Shown in pieces: positions 16,491 to 25,897 of a stretch of 64,000 nt of DNA (within the stretch, counting starts at the first letter, position 1; each line of letters begins with the position of its first letter). Source of the stretch: Anaerolineae bacterium (GTDB lineage Bacteria; Chloroflexota; Anaerolineae; Anaerolineales; Villigracilaceae); contig QEXW01000072.1 of assembly GCA_003130845.1 (NCBI GenBank), positions 31,413 through 95,412 of the forward strand. The letters run 5' to 3'. Made by a program: the position numbers and the translations under genes. The notes below the pieces were generated by a model, which worked only from the letters and a program-made list of their open reading frames with translations, did no database searches and was not told the DNA's origin.

Positions 16491-17474
16491 ATGTTCAAAC
16501 GAAGCCTGTTTTTCGTCATTCTTTTTGCGCTGGCGTTAACTGCCTGTTCTACTGGGGCCGATTCGGGGGCGAACCAAGCGGCCCCTGTCCAGATTAAACT
16601 TCCAATGGGGTATATTCCGAATGTGCAGTATGCGCCTTTCTATGTTGCCGTCGAAAAGGGCTATTTTGCTGCTGAAGGTATTCAGTTGGAATTCGATTAT
16701 TCTTTTGAAACCGATGGCGTAGCGCTGGTTGGCGCGAATAAGCTGCCTTTTGCTCTGGTTTCGGGCGAACAGGTTTTGTTGGCGCGCGCCCAGGGATTGC
16801 CCGTTGTGTATGTGCTTGGGTGGTACCAGAAATACCCGATTTCTGTGGTAGCGCACCAAAGCGAAAATATCCGAACCCCCGCCGATTTGCGCGGTAAGAA
16901 AATCGGCCTTCCAGGGTTGTTTGGGGCCAATTATGTTGGTTTGCGCGCTCTGCTTTATACGGCTGGCTTGAAGGAAAGCGATGTGACGCTCGATTCCATC
17001 GGCTTTAACCAAGTGGAAGCGCTTGCAACCCGACAAGAGCAGGCGGTGGTAGGATATACAGCGAATGAACCAATTATTTTGCGCGCCCAGGGTGTTTTGA
17101 TTGACGAAATTCGCGTAGCGGATTATGTGCAACTGGCATCCAACGGCATTTTGACAAATGAAACCGTCCTTAAGGAGCAGCCAGATTTAGTACGCGCTTT
17201 CAACCGTGCCTTCTTGCGCGGCTTGCAGGATACCCTGGCGAACCCCCAAGAAGCCTACGAAATTTGCAAGAAGTTTGTGGAAAACTTGGCGCAAGCCGAT
17301 GAAACGGTTCAGAAGCAAGTGCTAGCAGCCTCAATCGAAATGTGGAAAGCGCCCCGCTTGGGGTACTCTGACCCGGCCGCCTGGCAAACGATGCAAACCG
17401 TTTTGTTGGAGATGGGCATGTACCCCGCTCCCATAGATGTTTCTCAAGCCTTCAGTAATGACTATTTACCCTAA
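16491..17474 (+). CDS. ribY: Substrate-binding lipoprotein, NMT1/THI5-like, RibY-like
   Basis: A 327-residue exported lipoprotein. The signal peptide MFKRSLFFVILFALALTAC ends in a lipobox, with Cys19 as the lipid-anchored residue. The mature part is of the NMT1/THI5-like type (LPMGYIPNVQYAPFYVAVEKG, then LPFALVSGEQVLLARAQGLPV and GVLIDEIRVADY), the family that binds pyrimidines, thiamine precursors and, in RibY, riboflavin. AAGGAG precedes the ATG at 16491; a longer frame from 16398 overlaps the permease and is rejected. FMN riboswitch control supports a flavin ligand. Confidence 0.82.
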   Translation: MFKRSLFFVILFALALTACSTGADSGANQAAPVQIKLPMGYIPNVQYAPFYVAVEKGYFAAEGIQLEFDYSFETDGVALVGANKLPFALVSGEQVLLARAQGLPVVYVLGWYQKYPISVVAHQSENIRTPADLRGKKIGLPGLFGANYVGLRALLYTAGLKESDVTLDSIGFNQVEALATRQEQAVVGYTANEPIILRAQGVLIDEIRVADYVQLASNGILTNETVLKEQPDLVRAFNRAFLRGLQDTLANPQEAYEICKKFVENLAQADETVQKQVLAASIEMWKAPRLGYSDPAAWQTMQTVLLEMGMYPAPIDVSQAFSNDYLP

Positions 17475-17477
17475 CTC

Positions 17478-18251
17478 ATGACCCGCAAACCTGCCTCGCC
17501 GGTTGTTTCGGTTCAAAATTTGAGCGTGTTATTTGCAGATGGAAGTAACGATGCTTCCTCTCCAGGAGGCTTCCATGCCCTCGGGCCGGTGACGTTTTCG
17601 GTCTGTCCGCGCGAGTTTGTTTGTGTGCTAGGGCCTTCGGGCAGCGGAAAAAGCACGTTGCTGCGTGCTTTGGCCGGTCTTGTGCCGCCAACTTCAGGCG
17701 AAATCACGTTTTCAGGTGGCGAGCGCCCCCGCATCGGTTTTGTCTTTCAGCAGGCTAACTTGATGCCCTGGCGTTCGGTGTTAGAGAATATCACTCTACC
17801 CCTGGAGATTGAAAACCAGCCCGTTCATATCGCTCGTCAACATGCCCTGGAGTTGGTCGAGCTGGTCGGTTTGCAAGGCTTCGAACATAGTCTGCCGCGT
17901 GATCTTTCGGGTGGTATGGCGCAGCGCGTGGCTCTGGCGCGTGCTTTGGTGCATGACCCCGATATTTTGCTGCTGGATGAACCGTTTGGTTCACTCGATG
18001 CTCTTACGCGTGAACGAATGTGGACTGAGCTTTCCCGCATTTGGCAGGTGCGTCAGAAAACGGTGATTATGGTTACGCATTCTATCAGCGAGGCGCTTTT
18101 TCTGGCTGACCGGGTGTTGGTGCTGACTGCGCGCCCTGGACGGGTGAAAATGGACTTGAAAGTGGATTTACCCCGCCCGCGCGAGGATGAAATGCGCTAC
18201 ACGTTGCATTTTGGCCGCTTGGCGCGTCGCTTAAAGGAAGCAATTGAGTAG
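17478..18251 (+). CDS. ABC transporter ATP-binding protein of the predicted flavin importer
   Basis: A 257-residue nucleotide-binding subunit of the SsuB/ThiZ type. Walker A is GPSGSGKST, the Q-loop is FVFQQANLMPWRSV, the signature is LSGGMAQRVALARAL and Walker B is ILLLDEPFGSLDAL, with the switch histidine in VTHSISEA. It begins three bases after the binding-protein stop, so the three genes form one operon: permease, binding protein, ATPase. It would drive import of the ligand predicted for the RibXY pair. Confidence 0.88.
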   Translation: MTRKPASPVVSVQNLSVLFADGSNDASSPGGFHALGPVTFSVCPREFVCVLGPSGSGKSTLLRALAGLVPPTSGEITFSGGERPRIGFVFQQANLMPWRSVLENITLPLEIENQPVHIARQHALELVELVGLQGFEHSLPRDLSGGMAQRVALARALVHDPDILLLDEPFGSLDALTRERMWTELSRIWQVRQKTVIMVTHSISEALFLADRVLVLTARPGRVKMDLKVDLPRPREDEMRYTLHFGRLARRLKEAIE

Positions 18252-18263
18252 GCGGTAATTTGG

Positions 18264-18269
18264 TACAAT
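18264..18269 (+). promoter_or_regulatory. -10 box of a leaderless membrane-protein transcript
   Basis: TACAAT is six bases from the ATG at 18276, so the message would begin at the start codon. The gene could also be read from the importer operon, 24 bases upstream. Confidence 0.4.
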
Positions 18270-18275
18270 CGCGCT

Positions 18276-19850
18276 ATGTCGCGAACATCGTTTTCTCGCA
18301 ATGATTTTGCCGTCCTGGTCTTGGGGTTTGCGCTCCTGGCTGGGACGGCTGCGCGTTTTTTTCCAACTCTGATGGCAGGCTTTCCTATTAACGATGGCGG
18401 GATGTTTGCTGTGATGGTGGATGACCTGCGCGTCAGTGCTTATGCCCTGCCGGTTTTCACATCCTACAACCTAGACAACCTGCCTTATGCTTACCCGCCG
18501 TTTGGATTTTACCTGGGGCGGATTGTGGCCGACCTGACGGGCTGGACTTCTGTGGAAGTGGCGCGCTGGCTGCCGGCATTCTTTGCTTCGCTGGCGGTGG
18601 GAGCGTTTTACCTGCTGGCGGTTCGCCTGTTGCCCTCGCGCTTGCATGCTGCGCTGGCGACTCTCTTCTTTGCGCTTACGCCACGCGCGTTTTCGTGGTT
18701 TGTTGAAGGCGGCGGAATTACCCGCAGCCCGGCGCAGTTCTTCATGCTCTTGACCTTTGCCAACGTGGTGGAACTTTACCGGCGCGGCAGGTGGCGCGAT
18801 GTGTTTTGGAGCGGACTGTGGGGGGCATTGGCGGTGCTTTCTCATCCAGAAGCCGCTGTCCATGCGGCGTTTTCTTGTTTCCTGCTGTGGGTTATGTTGG
18901 GGCGCACCCGGCAGTCGTTTTTGCATTCGGCAGTTGTGGCTGGGCTGGTGGCCTTACTCTCTGCGCCCTGGTGGGTGATGGTCTTGGTACGGCACGGGCT
19001 AGAGACCATTCTGGCCGCTGCCAGCACCGGACAGAAATGGCTGGCGCTGTTGCATCTGGTCTTTTTCTCCTTCACCGAAGAGCCGTATGCCACGTTGACC
19101 GCCGTCTTGGGGCTGATTGGCTTGGCGTGGCAGGTTAGCCGCCGCGCGTGGCTCTTACCGCTCTGGTTAATTTTGCCTTTCATCGTAGAAGGCCGCAGCG
19201 CACACCTGCCGGCGGTCATTCCGCTTTCCATGCTGGCTGCGGTTGCGGTGTTGGATGTCGTTTTCGCTGCCCTGCGCTCTTTAGTCTCTACCGACACGGT
19301 GACGCCCCTGGAGCGGGGGATATTCTTCTACCTGTTCCTGTATCTCCTGTTTTCTGCGCTTGTTTTTGGGGTGGAAATTTCCAGCGCGCGTGTGTACCCT
19401 GGCGACCAGGCTGCCCTTGCTTGGGTTCGCACGAATACGCCTGCCGAGGCGCGTTTCTTGGTTCTCACCGGCTCGCGTTCGGTTTCGTATGACCCGCTGC
19501 CGGAGTGGTTTCCGGCCTTAGCCAAACGTCAGAGCGTTTACACCGTTCAGGGGTTAGAATGGGTTCCAGGAGCGCGGTTTTTTCTGACGCTACAAAGAGC
19601 AGCTCGCGCGCAAGCGTGTCTGGTTACGAGTGCGGCTTGTGTTTGGGAAGCGTTCCCAGATGTGGATGTAGATTACATCTACTTGTCGCGCTTTTTGCGC
19701 ACCGAACACTTTGCCCCCCTCGACCCGCCGCGTACTTTTCGTTATGTGGAAGAAGGTCTGCGGCAGGATGCTCGGCTGAATCTAGTGTATGAAAGTGAGG
19801 ATGTGCTGGTGTTTCGGGTTTTGCGTGTGCCAATTAGCGCACAAAAATGA
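18276..19850 (+). CDS. Multi-pass membrane protein, GT-C glycosyltransferase-like
   Basis: A 524-residue protein with about ten hydrophobic segments and a hydrophilic C-terminal domain. The first extracytoplasmic loop has acidic residues (FPINDGGMFAVMVDDL, then YAYPPFGFYLGRIV), the layout of GT-C enzymes that use lipid-linked sugars. A positively identified family was not reached. The start has no Shine-Dalgarno sequence but a TACAAT box lies just upstream. Its 3' end overlaps that of the converging membrane protein by 17 bases (19834-19850). Confidence 0.6.
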   Translation: MSRTSFSRNDFAVLVLGFALLAGTAARFFPTLMAGFPINDGGMFAVMVDDLRVSAYALPVFTSYNLDNLPYAYPPFGFYLGRIVADLTGWTSVEVARWLPAFFASLAVGAFYLLAVRLLPSRLHAALATLFFALTPRAFSWFVEGGGITRSPAQFFMLLTFANVVELYRRGRWRDVFWSGLWGALAVLSHPEAAVHAAFSCFLLWVMLGRTRQSFLHSAVVAGLVALLSAPWWVMVLVRHGLETILAAASTGQKWLALLHLVFFSFTEEPYATLTAVLGLIGLAWQVSRRAWLLPLWLILPFIVEGRSAHLPAVIPLSMLAAVAVLDVVFAALRSLVSTDTVTPLERGIFFYLFLYLLFSALVFGVEISSARVYPGDQAALAWVRTNTPAEARFLVLTGSRSVSYDPLPEWFPALAKRQSVYTVQGLEWVPGARFFLTLQRAARAQACLVTSAACVWEAFPDVDVDYIYLSRFLRTEHFAPLDPPRTFRYVEEGLRQDARLNLVYESEDVLVFRVLRVPISAQK

Positions 19851-21267
19851 CGGCAGTTTCGTCTCGATACACTTCGCTCCATCCTTGGGTTGGAAGCAGG
19901 CGCACAACCGGCCAGGTTGGTTCAAGCAGGATGACCTTAATTTGGCGTTTTTCCAGGGCTGTTAGGCCGTGTGGTGTGCCACCAACAATAGCGTGCCATT
20001 CGCGCAACATGGCTTCTCCATACAGGTCGGCGCGACCGTCTATATATACGGGCATTTCTGGCAATGACCAGGTTAGGTAGCCGCCCCAGTTGTAAGAATT
20101 GAATAAGGGGCCTGAGAAAGATTGTGTTTTGAGCCATGCGACGGCCTTGGCAGGGTAGTCCTTTTCAACCAACGCAGGTGTTGAGAGTAGATGTAGCCGA
20201 AAGAGAGCCAATCCAAGCAAAACCAGCACGAGCAATGCGTTGAAAATTGTGTTGACTGGCCTACGCACGGGTTGCGCGGTCAAAAAATATAAGCCCAAGG
20301 TTTGGAAGGCGGAATGGGTGGTGCGCGCTAGCACAGGGGCCGTAACAATTGCGAAAGGTGCAATGTTGCGTTGTGCTACAAACGTGAGATAAACGAAACC
20401 GATGATTTTGAAAAGTTCAGCCCATTGTAGGCGCTCTTTACCAAAGTTGAGCGAACCCAGAAGTAGAAAGAGCATCCATAACATGGGATGAAAATCTACC
20501 CGATGGAAATCTGGCGAAAGCCATTCCTGAATTTGCATGGAAACGTTGACAGTGTGGAAGGGCAACCGCCAAAGCCATAACCCGTTTGGATTCAGCCCAA
20601 CCGCAAGCCCGGCTGTTAAGAGAATGGCGGATTGCTGAAGAAGCCTAAAGATGGTACTGCGTGAGATAGATTGCGTTTGCAGACTCTCAAAGAGATGTCC
20701 GGCGAGGTGTGCTATCAAAAGCAGGATGCCCCAAATCCAGCCGCCGTGCAGGTTAGCCCAAAGTGCGAATAACAAACCAATCATTATCACTCGGCGCAGT
20801 AAGTGATGATTAGGGTGCGCCAGCAGCAAATCGAGAATGGTAAGCAGCAGGAAAGAGAACAGTTGCGGGCGAGGCCCCCAGACGGGAGCCGCTGTAATTG
20901 CTGCTAACAGGGTAATCAGCGCTCCGCTCCAGGGGGCTTGTTGTCGAACGCGAAAATAAAGTACTCCGAAGGTCAATGCTGCCATGCAAGCGACGAATAG
21001 GCTTAGCCCTAAAAAGCCGCCTAACTGGTAGATGCCGTATAGTAGAATTTCCGCCAGCCAAAAAGCGTTGACCCATGGGTTGCCAGCCTGAGTATAACTG
21101 AACGTGTCGGTGAGCAAGATTTGCTGGTTTTCCCACATTTCCTTTCCCGCGCGCAAGTGCCACCACATATCGGCGTCGGCCGGGGTGCGCGAAAGTAGAA
21201 AAAAGACCAAAACAGGGATGAGCCAGTCAAGCAGGGAAAGAGTGGGGAAGGGTGTCGTTTTTGGCAT
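19834..21267 (-). CDS. Multi-pass membrane protein, GT-C-like
   Basis: A 477-residue protein with about ten transmembrane segments. The first loop reads SRTPADADMWWHLRAGKEMW and continues TDTFSYTQAGNPWVN, a pattern common in large bacterial membrane glycosyltransferase-like proteins of unknown acceptor. A C-terminal soluble part ends with YIDGRADLYG and VRLLPTQGWSEVY. The start at 21267 is preferred over a GTG at 21300, which would overlap the divergent neighbour, but neither has a clear ribosome site. Confidence 0.6.
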   Translation of the reverse strand: MPKTTPFPTLSLLDWLIPVLVFFLLSRTPADADMWWHLRAGKEMWENQQILLTDTFSYTQAGNPWVNAFWLAEILLYGIYQLGGFLGLSLFVACMAALTFGVLYFRVRQQAPWSGALITLLAAITAAPVWGPRPQLFSFLLLTILDLLLAHPNHHLLRRVIMIGLLFALWANLHGGWIWGILLLIAHLAGHLFESLQTQSISRSTIFRLLQQSAILLTAGLAVGLNPNGLWLWRLPFHTVNVSMQIQEWLSPDFHRVDFHPMLWMLFLLLGSLNFGKERLQWAELFKIIGFVYLTFVAQRNIAPFAIVTAPVLARTTHSAFQTLGLYFLTAQPVRRPVNTIFNALLVLVLLGLALFRLHLLSTPALVEKDYPAKAVAWLKTQSFSGPLFNSYNWGGYLTWSLPEMPVYIDGRADLYGEAMLREWHAIVGGTPHGLTALEKRQIKVILLEPTWPVVRLLPTQGWSEVYRDETAVIFVR

Positions 21268-21291
21268 ACTAAAGAAAGAGGGCAGTGATTG

Positions 21292-22233
21292 ATGTTTCAC
21301 AGAACAAAGCGCTTGTTGGCATCCTTGATTGATGCAAAGGCCACACCGCCGGCTTGGATGGCAGCCATGGGCGCCGTGCTTGGCTTGTCGCTTGCCAGTT
21401 TTTTCTTGCCGGGGGGTGATGATTTATACCGGTATTATATTCCGTTTGCGCAAGGATGCCTTGATTGTGGTTTTGTCCCCTACTACGCGCGTTGGATTTT
21501 ATTTCCCTTGATGTTGTTGCCTGCCTATCCGTTGGCCTGGCCCTTGTGGGTGATTTTCAGTTTGTTGGGGTTTGTGTTGGTTGTATACAAGATGAAAATC
21601 AACCCGTTCTTGTTCTTCCTTTCGTTTCCGTTGCTGGGGCAGGTTTGGCTTGGGCAAATTGACGTTATCGTTTGTGCCGGAATTGCCATATTGGTTTTAT
21701 CAAAAAATCCTTATTGGCGAGGGGGGGGTATCGTTTTGGCTTTAACCAAGCCCCAATTAAGTTTTCTTGCAATCGCGGTGGCAGTTTTTGATGAAGACAG
21801 GCAAAACATATGGAAAATTTCTGTCGCGCCATTGTTTGTGTTGGCCGCGAGTTGTTTGTTTTTTGGCTTGGATTGGCCGGTGCGCTGGTTGGGAAATGCT
21901 ATGCAATCTCTGCCGGTTCATGCCTGGCGTTTGGCTGGCTTGGATACCTGGCGCTGGGGCCTCTTTCTGTTGCCGCTCCCTTTTTTTGTTCGCGGACGTG
22001 AAACCCGGCTCTTAACCGCTATTTTGGTCTCTGTCCTGTCCACTCCCTTTTTTGGTGTGTATTCTTACCTTCTCTTCTTGATGTTGGGGGTGCAATGGTG
22101 GCAGGTTGTACTCTCGTATGCTTGGTTGGCTGCCTATCCTTGGCAAAATGAGAACGCTATGCGCTTGGCGTGGATTTTACCGGTCGTCCTTTTGCTGCAG
22201 GTTTTGTGGCAGGCGTGGCGTAAACGAAATTAA
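21292..22233 (+). CDS. Multi-pass membrane protein, GT87/DUF2029-like
   Basis: A 313-residue membrane protein with about eight helices. FFLPGGDDLYRYYIPFAQG in the first loop and QVWLGQIDVIVC are reminiscent of the GT87 (DUF2029) mannosyltransferase-type family, though the protein is shorter than usual. AGAGGG (21277-21282) nine bases before the ATG at 21292 sets the start; a TTG one codon earlier is possible. It is read away from the preceding membrane gene across only 24 bases. Confidence 0.55.
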   Translation: MFHRTKRLLASLIDAKATPPAWMAAMGAVLGLSLASFFLPGGDDLYRYYIPFAQGCLDCGFVPYYARWILFPLMLLPAYPLAWPLWVIFSLLGFVLVVYKMKINPFLFFLSFPLLGQVWLGQIDVIVCAGIAILVLSKNPYWRGGGIVLALTKPQLSFLAIAVAVFDEDRQNIWKISVAPLFVLAASCLFFGLDWPVRWLGNAMQSLPVHAWRLAGLDTWRWGLFLLPLPFFVRGRETRLLTAILVSVLSTPFFGVYSYLLFLMLGVQWWQVVLSYAWLAAYPWQNENAMRLAWILPVVLLLQVLWQAWRKRN

Positions 22234-22383
22234 TCTCGCCACCCGGCACTTTTTTGGACGCGGATTCGCACGGAAAACGCGGAACTTTTCTGGGCTTTCT
22301 TCGCAAAACACGCTTTTTGTCTGCGTTCCTGCGCGTTTGTCTGGTGTAATTTTAAGTCTGTATGGTCGCCAGAAATTAATTTG

Positions 22384-23841
22384 CTATGGAATGGTCCACT
22401 GATAGATTGCCATGTTTCCTAAAACAGTTTCTGCCGAGAAGTTTCCCTTGCTCTGGTACACCATTGGTTTGTTGTTTGGCAGAGTTTGATACCATCCTGG
22501 AAAGACAATCAAATAATCCACGTTTTGGGTTGAAAGATAGTCGGCCAAGCGTTGCTCGTTTCTCATGAAGGGAATGATTTCGGGGGAAATCAAGCCGGCT
22601 AGGTCAATGATGGTTCGCTCGGTGAAGTACCCTAAGGCGCCAATATCGTGGGCGGCAATTCGAGCAGAAGCGGGTAAATTTTCGTTGACCCAGCGGGCAG
22701 TATCAACCATTTCGCTTTCTATAAAGGCCACATCTTGGCCATAGGTGAACGCGCCAAATAGGAGAAACGAAAGACTCAAAGCAGTCAACAGCGCCACGCT
22801 TAATCGTTGAAAAAATTCTTGTCTGTGCTTGGGCAAGGCTGAGATAAAACGCAGCGTTCCAATTAGGCCTAATGGCAGGAAGATGCCTAAGGTGGGCATT
22901 AGGTATCGGCCATGTTGGTACGGGGGCAAACGCAAAGCGTACAAAGCGATATAACCCGTTATCCACAAGACGATAAGGCTTGTCTCCCAGCGCCGTTGAC
23001 GAATTTCGGTCAGTGTTTGATACACCACTCCCCACACAAGCAGCAGGCTTGGACCCGCTAAAAAGACCGTAATGCTAGACCATAATCGCTGCACCAGCGG
23101 CAGAGATTGCCAGGCAGCATATTCTTGTTGTTTTGCGTAAAACGTGCTTGGCCAGAGCGAATTGGACAGCGTTAAGTTGAACCAAGCGTAGGGAAGACTA
23201 AAAACTACAACCCCTAGCGTGAGAATGAGTAAGCCTCGGAGCCGCAACAGGTTGGCGTTTTCTGAAATAAGGACATACAGCACGGCCGGACCGATTAAAG
23301 TCATCCCGTCAGGTCGTACCCAGGCGCTAATTCCTATCAGGCTGCCGAGCAAAGCATAGTGGCGGTTGCCTTTCAGCAGTAAACCAAAAAAGAAGGTGAT
23401 GAGTAGGTTGTGCAAGAGGGTCTCCATACCAGAGAAGGCCAGCCAAGAGAGCCTCCATTCGAGCATGCAGAAGATACCTGCCCAGGGTAAAGAGGGAGCG
23501 TAGCCCGGAACATGGGTGCGAACAATCGTTTCGACGAGCCATCCTGTGCTAATTAGCAGCACTGTTCCTAGAAAAAACGTCCAAAAATAAGGCGGGTAAG
23601 GCAGAAAAAACCCTGCCCAGAGAAGCATGGTCCACAACGGCGAGGTTGAGCCAGCCGATGGTTGGCCTGGCACGAAGGACCATTCTCCGTAAGTTGCCAG
23701 ATTACGAGCGTATGTCTGGTGTATCCAGGCATCATCGAGTGGAAAGCCAATTCGATAGGTGATGGCAGAGGAAGCCAAATGGGTGATGAGAAGGATAACG
23801 GCGCTTAGTGCAAGGGCGAAAAATTGGCGACGCGTATACAT
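22384..23841 (-). CDS. Multi-pass membrane glycosyltransferase-like protein (GT39/ArnT-like)
   Basis: A 485-residue protein with about eleven transmembrane segments. The first loop is FPLDDAWIHQTYARNLATYGEW with a PGQPSAGSTSPLWT follow-up, matching PMT/ArnT-like GT-C proteins in which the Asp pair contacts the sugar-phosphate lipid. The C-terminal soluble part includes ASARIAAHDIGALGYFTERTI and IDLAGLISPEI, often seen in such proteins of Chloroflexi. Acceptor and sugar are unknown. Confidence 0.68.
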   Translation of the reverse strand: MYTRRQFFALALSAVILLITHLASSAITYRIGFPLDDAWIHQTYARNLATYGEWSFVPGQPSAGSTSPLWTMLLWAGFFLPYPPYFWTFFLGTVLLISTGWLVETIVRTHVPGYAPSLPWAGIFCMLEWRLSWLAFSGMETLLHNLLITFFFGLLLKGNRHYALLGSLIGISAWVRPDGMTLIGPAVLYVLISENANLLRLRGLLILTLGVVVFSLPYAWFNLTLSNSLWPSTFYAKQQEYAAWQSLPLVQRLWSSITVFLAGPSLLLVWGVVYQTLTEIRQRRWETSLIVLWITGYIALYALRLPPYQHGRYLMPTLGIFLPLGLIGTLRFISALPKHRQEFFQRLSVALLTALSLSFLLFGAFTYGQDVAFIESEMVDTARWVNENLPASARIAAHDIGALGYFTERTIIDLAGLISPEIIPFMRNEQRLADYLSTQNVDYLIVFPGWYQTLPNNKPMVYQSKGNFSAETVLGNMAIYQWTIP

Positions 23842-23884
23842 GAAATTGTTTTGGGATGAAATATCAACTGTGTTTTATCTCTAA

Positions 23885-23919
23885 CCCAAAATCCCGGCCA
23901 AACGGACCGGGATTTTGGG
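23885..23919 (-). terminator. Strong hairpin after rpoD
   Basis: A perfect 13-bp stem, CCCAAAATCCCGG (23885-23897) with CCGGGATTTTGGG (23907-23919), lies 30 bases past the rpoD stop. It could also act on the plus strand. The T-run is weak. Confidence 0.6.
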
Positions 23920-23948
23920 AAGGCAAATTCTTGGATGATTTACCCGCA

Positions 23949-25154
23949 TTATTCGCCCAAATAGTCGCGCAATTTGCGGCGGACGGAGGGGTGGCGCAGG
24001 CGGCTGAGCGCCTGCGCTTCGATTTGACGCACGCGCTCGCGGGTGACGCCCATCTTGCGGCCTACTTCCTCGAGGGTGTAAGCCTGCCCATCCAGCAGGC
24101 CGTAGCGCAATTGCAGGATGCGCACTTCGCGCGGCGGCAGGGTGTTCAGCACTTCGCCCAGGTGTTCGCGCAATAGGTTATAGGTGGCGGTGTCATCGGG
24201 CGGGGCAGCTTCGTCATCTTCGATGAAATCGCCTAGCACCGAGTCTTCTTCGTCGTCGGTAGGCGTTTCCAGCGAGAGCGGACGGCGCGCTACCTGAATC
24301 ATGTTCTCGACCTTTTTAGGCGGCACTTCCAGCGCGTCGGCGAGTTCTTCCACGGAGGGGTCACGTCCGAGGCGCTGTGTCAGTTGGTGCTGAACGCGCA
24401 ATAATTTGTTAATCTGATCGCCCATGTGCACCGGGACGCGAATGGTGCGTCCTTGGTCGGCAATGGCGCGCGTGACGGCTTGGCGAATCCACCAGGTGGC
24501 GTAGGTGGAGAATTTGTGGCCGCGGCGGTAGTCGAATTTTTTGGTGGCGCGAATCAGGCCTATGTTGCCTTCTTGAATCAGGTCCAGGAACGGCACACCG
24601 CGCCCCATATACTTTTTGGCAACCGAAATGACCAAGCGGCTGTTGGCCGTGATGAGGTGCTCGCGGGCGGCCCAACCATCTTCGATGAGCGCGCGCAATT
24701 CTTGCCGGCGGCGTGGACTGGCGTTGCCTTTGGCCAGTTCTTCGCGCGCAATGCGTCCGTTTTCGATGCGTTGCGCAAGTTGCACTTCTTCATCGGCGGT
24801 CAACAGAGGAACACGGCTGACTTCTTTTAGGTACAGGCCAATCGTGTCGTCGGTGTCTATATTTGCTAGGTAGTCATCTAGGTCTAGGTCTGGTTCGGCT
24901 TCGGAGGGCACTTCGGCTGAAACGAGTTCCTCTTCTGCTACATCAGTTAGGGTGGTATCCTCAATGAAAGGGATACCGGCACTTAACAGCGCGGCAAATG
25001 CCTCTTCCAGTTGCTCTACATCCTGCTCGGCTTCAGGAAAGAAGTGCAGGATGTCATCAATGGTGACATACGATTTTTGCCGTCCTAGTTCAATGAGACG
25101 GGCAATAGGGGAATATTCTTCTTCCTCTTCAACAATCAGTAGAGGTTCATCCAT
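23949..25154 (-). CDS. rpoD: Primary RNA polymerase sigma factor (sigma-A/RpoD)
   Basis: A 401-residue housekeeping-type sigma factor. A region 1.1-like acidic N-terminus is followed by region 1.2 ([21 protein letters not shown]), region 2 ([30 protein letters not shown], the -10 recognition and melting helix), region 3 ([14 protein letters not shown]) and region 4 ([25 protein letters not shown]) for the -35 box. All regions of a primary sigma are present. It follows the Gld-like operon but has its own promoter at 25187-25215. Confidence 0.93.
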   Translation of the reverse strand: MDEPLLIVEEEEEYSPIARLIELGRQKSYVTIDDILHFFPEAEQDVEQLEEAFAALLSAGIPFIEDTTLTDVAEEELVSAEVPSEAEPDLDLDDYLANIDTDDTIGLYLKEVSRVPLLTADEEVQLAQRIENGRIAREELAKGNASPRRRQELRALIEDGWAAREHLITANSRLVISVAKKYMGRGVPFLDLIQEGNIGLIRATKKFDYRRGHKFSTYATWWIRQAVTRAIADQGRTIRVPVHMGDQINKLLRVQHQLTQRLGRDPSVEELADALEVPPKKVENMIQVARRPLSLETPTDDEEDSVLGDFIEDDEAAPPDDTATYNLLREHLGEVLNTLPPREVRILQLRYGLLDGQAYTLEEVGRKMGVTRERVRQIEAQALSRLRHPSVRRKLRDYLGE

Positions 25155-25186
25155 TCGTTACTCTTCCTCGCGGTGAAATCAAAATC

Positions 25187-25215
25187 AGGATACTCTTTTT
25201 CAGGGCCGATTTCAA
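25187..25215 (-). promoter_or_regulatory. Promoter of rpoD
   Basis: On the minus strand TTGAAA (25215-25210) and TATCCT (25192-25187) are 17 bases apart. The transcript would start near 25180, about 26 bases before the ATG. Confidence 0.5.
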
Positions 25216-25263
25216 TACCTGAAATCGCTGGTTTGCTTTGCTTGTCAAATCCGCAAGGCCATC

Positions 25264-25896
25264 TCACGGCGTGGCAGTCGGTTGGGGAGTGGAGGGTGTC
25301 TCACGCGGTGAGGGAGTTTCCGTGACCGACTGCGGAGAGGGTGTGGCCGTTTGCAGGAAAGGCGGTGTGGTCATCAGGTTGAGCAGCGCATCAATGTTGT
25401 AGGCGGCTGTCACATATAGGTTTCCATCAGCTGTGCGCACATAGTAGCCGCTTTGAATGACGGTTTTAGAGCCAATGTGAAAGTCCACTGTGCTGCCATC
25501 GCTCATGGTGACCGATACGCGATAGGCTGGTGGTTCCAAGGCAATGGAGGTAAGCTCGGGCGCGGGCTGAATGTTGCTCAAGATTCGCAGGGTGGTCAGG
25601 CCTGCAACGACTGACTCTACCTTGTTGGGGTCGGCGGGGCCGCTTGTTCCGCCGACGGTCAGAAACCAGATGCCGCTGCTCTTATCGAGTGTCAGTGCTT
25701 GGCCCTCGGCGCTTTCGATGACGATACGCGTTGGCTGACCTTTCTCAGGCGAGATGATATTGCCCCATTCGATTCGGGTGGCGGTTGGAGTGGGCTGTAA
25801 GGTGCGCGCGATGAGATTTTCGGGCTGCTGCATGTACCAGTACAAACCGGCAAGCACTACCAGCAACACAATCATCACAACGGTAGAGCGACGCAT
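25264..25896 (-). CDS. DUF4340-type protein of the Gld-like ABC operon
   Basis: A 210-residue protein with one N-terminal transmembrane helix (STVVMIVLLVVLAGLYWYM) and an exported domain of DUF4340 type (IVIESAEGQALTL, GIWFLT, DFHIGSKT, GYYVRTADG). The last 30 residues are rich in Pro, Thr and Ser. Such proteins accompany GldG-like subunits. The start at 25896 follows a GGAGGGGG ribosome site and is one base from the upstream stop; a longer frame from 25947 overlaps the GldG gene and is rejected. Confidence 0.75.
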   Translation of the reverse strand: MRRSTVVMIVLLVVLAGLYWYMQQPENLIARTLQPTPTATRIEWGNIISPEKGQPTRIVIESAEGQALTLDKSSGIWFLTVGGTSGPADPNKVESVVAGLTTLRILSNIQPAPELTSIALEPPAYRVSVTMSDGSTVDFHIGSKTVIQSGYYVRTADGNLYVTAAYNIDALLNLMTTPPFLQTATPSPQSVTETPSPRETPSTPQPTATP

Positions 25897-25897
25897 A

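Noticed and set aside
22234..22383. Small gene or repeat in the 150-base gap between two membrane-protein genes
   Set aside because: It has short ACGCGGA-like words but no periodic array, no ribosome site and no reading frame of note.
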